DNA of 14,857 nucleotides from contig NZVW01000111.1 in the NCBI GenBank assembly GCA_002697475.1, positions 1-14,857 on the forward strand, given 5' to 3'. The DNA is from Aquimarina sp. (GTDB lineage: Bacteria > Bacteroidota > Bacteroidia > Flavobacteriales > Flavobacteriaceae). The notes beneath the pieces are model-generated. The model saw only the letters and a list, made by a program, of their open reading frames with translations, had not been told where the DNA came from and did not search any database. Shown here piece by piece: positions 14,041 to 14,857 of the stretch. Made by a program: the position numbers and the translations under genes. The stretch's first letter is position 1. Every line of letters starts with the position of its first letter.

Positions 14041-14857
14041 TTAACCTAGTGCTACTCTTTCAAAAGCAACAACTTTAACGTCACTACCTAAAGTTTTCAC
14101 GTATTCAGCAACACTTTGCTTACCGTCTTTGATAAAATCCTGGTTCACTAAAGTATTGTCTTTAAAGAAACGCTTAATTTTACCTTTAGCAATGTTTTCT
14201 AACATTTCTTCTGGCTTGCCTTCTTGACGTAATTGATCTTTAGCAATTTCTATTTCTTTGTCAATTGTGTCCTGATTTACACCTTCTTCATTAAGTGCAA
14301 TTGGATTCATAGCAGCAGCTTGCATTGCTACATCTTTTGCAACAACTTCAGCACCTTCTGCAGCAGCAGATAAACCTGTTAACACACCAATTTTGTTACC
14401 GGCGTGGATGTAAGAACCCACAAACGGAGCCTCAAGAGTTCTGAAATCTCCGATCTCAATTTTTTCACCAATAACTCCTGTTTGTTCAGTAAGTTTATTT
14501 TCTACAGTAATTCCGTCAATATCTTTAGCTAATAATTCTTCTTTAGTAGATACTGACAACGCTAACTCTGCTAATTGATTTGCAAGGTTGACAAAAGAAT
14601 CGTTTTTACCAACAAAATCAGTTTCGCAGTTAAGAGATACAATAACACCTTTAGTATTGTCACTGTTTACTTTAGCAATAACAGCACCTTCTGTAGATTC
14701 TCTGTCAGCTCTGTTAGCAGCAACTTTTTGTCCTTTTTTTCTAAGTAACTCAATTGCTTTGTCAAAATCACCATCTGCTTCAACAAGTGCTTTTTTGCAA
14801 TCCATCATACCAGCACCTGTAGCCTTACGTAACTTATTTACTTCTGCGGCTGTAATA
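14041..14857 (-). CDS. tsf: elongation factor Ts (5' end just beyond the window)
   Basis: EF-Ts is the guanine-nucleotide exchange factor that regenerates EF-Tu-GTP. The frame runs open to the window edge: upstream of the internal ATG at 14808 it reads 'ITAAEVNKLRKATGAG', so 271 residues are present and only about three N-terminal codons are missing. The N-terminal UBA-like domain ('LRKATGAGMMDCKKAL' with 'AIELLRKKG') is followed by the conserved core 'NCETDFVGKNDSF', whose Asp-Phe pair inserts near the EF-Tu magnesium site, and by the dimerisation core with 'YIHAGNKIGVL' and 'AMQAAAMNP'. The C-terminal 'GKIKRFFKDNTLVNQDFIKD' is typical of the family. A small hairpin (14029-14036 with 14041-14048) covers the stop codon, and a strong terminator lies further downstream. 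rpsB would be expected just outside the window, upstream. Confidence 0.97.
   Translation of the reverse strand, partial: ITAAEVNKLRKATGAGMMDCKKALVEADGDFDKAIELLRKKGQKVAANRADRESTEGAVIAKVNSDNTKGVIVSLNCETDFVGKNDSFVNLANQLAELALSVSTKEELLAKDIDGITVENKLTEQTGVIGEKIEIGDFRTLEAPFVGSYIHAGNKIGVLTGLSAAAEGAEVVAKDVAMQAAAMNPIALNEEGVNQDTIDKEIEIAKDQLRQEGKPEEMLENIAKGKIKRFFKDNTLVNQDFIKDGKQSVAEYVKTLGSDVKVVAFERVALG

Noticed and set aside
14021..14048. Alternating AACCT/AGGTT/AACCT segments at the tsf stop as a switch
   Set aside because: Mutually exclusive pairings exist, but the stems are 5-8 bp and lie at the 3' end of a constitutive gene; no reason to infer regulation.
1..14857. tRNA, rRNA, CRISPR array, insertion sequence, integrase or phage genes
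   Set aside because: Looked for on both strands; no cloverleaf, regularly spaced repeats, transposase or phage-structural translation was seen.

Overview
The window is AT-rich, low-GC bacterial DNA from the Bacteroidetes, most likely a member of the Flavobacteriaceae. The grounds are: near absence of Shine-Dalgarno sequences; several -7 boxes matching the Bacteroidetes consensus TAnnTTTG; the gene order tsf - pyrH - frr; an outer-membrane DUF5686 protein with a carboxypeptidase-like regulatory domain; and KatG, AsnS and PspA sequences of flavobacterial type. No genus can be assigned from sequence alone.

Layout. The left edge (1-491, minus strand) holds the first codons of a PspA/IM30 membrane-stress protein, preceded in the same direction by a small YbjN/Tir-chaperone-like protein. 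A 310-bp divergent region follows. On the plus strand come a C1/LexA-like XRE regulator whose protease dyad is missing (802-1563) and an oxidative-stress cassette: katG (1795-4050), a five-repeat ankyrin protein (4130-4603) and an unrecognised protein of about 190 aa (4593-5168). A strong hairpin terminator at 5164-5197 is shared with the convergent asnS.

From 5200 to the right edge every gene is on the minus strand and most are housekeeping: asnS, a 12-TM RND/MMPL-type transporter, the DUF5686 outer-membrane protein, frr, pyrH, and tsf, which runs off the right edge lacking only its first few codons. pyrH and frr form the conserved translation/nucleotide pair and end at a strong terminator at 12210-12244.

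Regulation and possible new elements. The katG promoter carries a sequence one mismatch away from the PerR box consensus just upstream of a perfect TAnnTTTG box, pointing to peroxide-responsive Fur-family control. Catalase-ankyrin pairing is known elsewhere (Pseudomonas KatB-AnkB, Campylobacter KatA-Cj1386), so the ankyrin protein and its uncharacterised partner are candidate KatG accessory factors. Two intergenic regions look like unannotated plus-strand RNAs between minus-strand genes. One is 13767-13996, with a promoter match, an 11-bp hairpin and a terminator whose T-tract faces the plus strand. The other is 7073-7237, a run of hairpins ending in a plus-facing terminator. No tRNA, rRNA, CRISPR array, insertion sequence or phage gene was seen.
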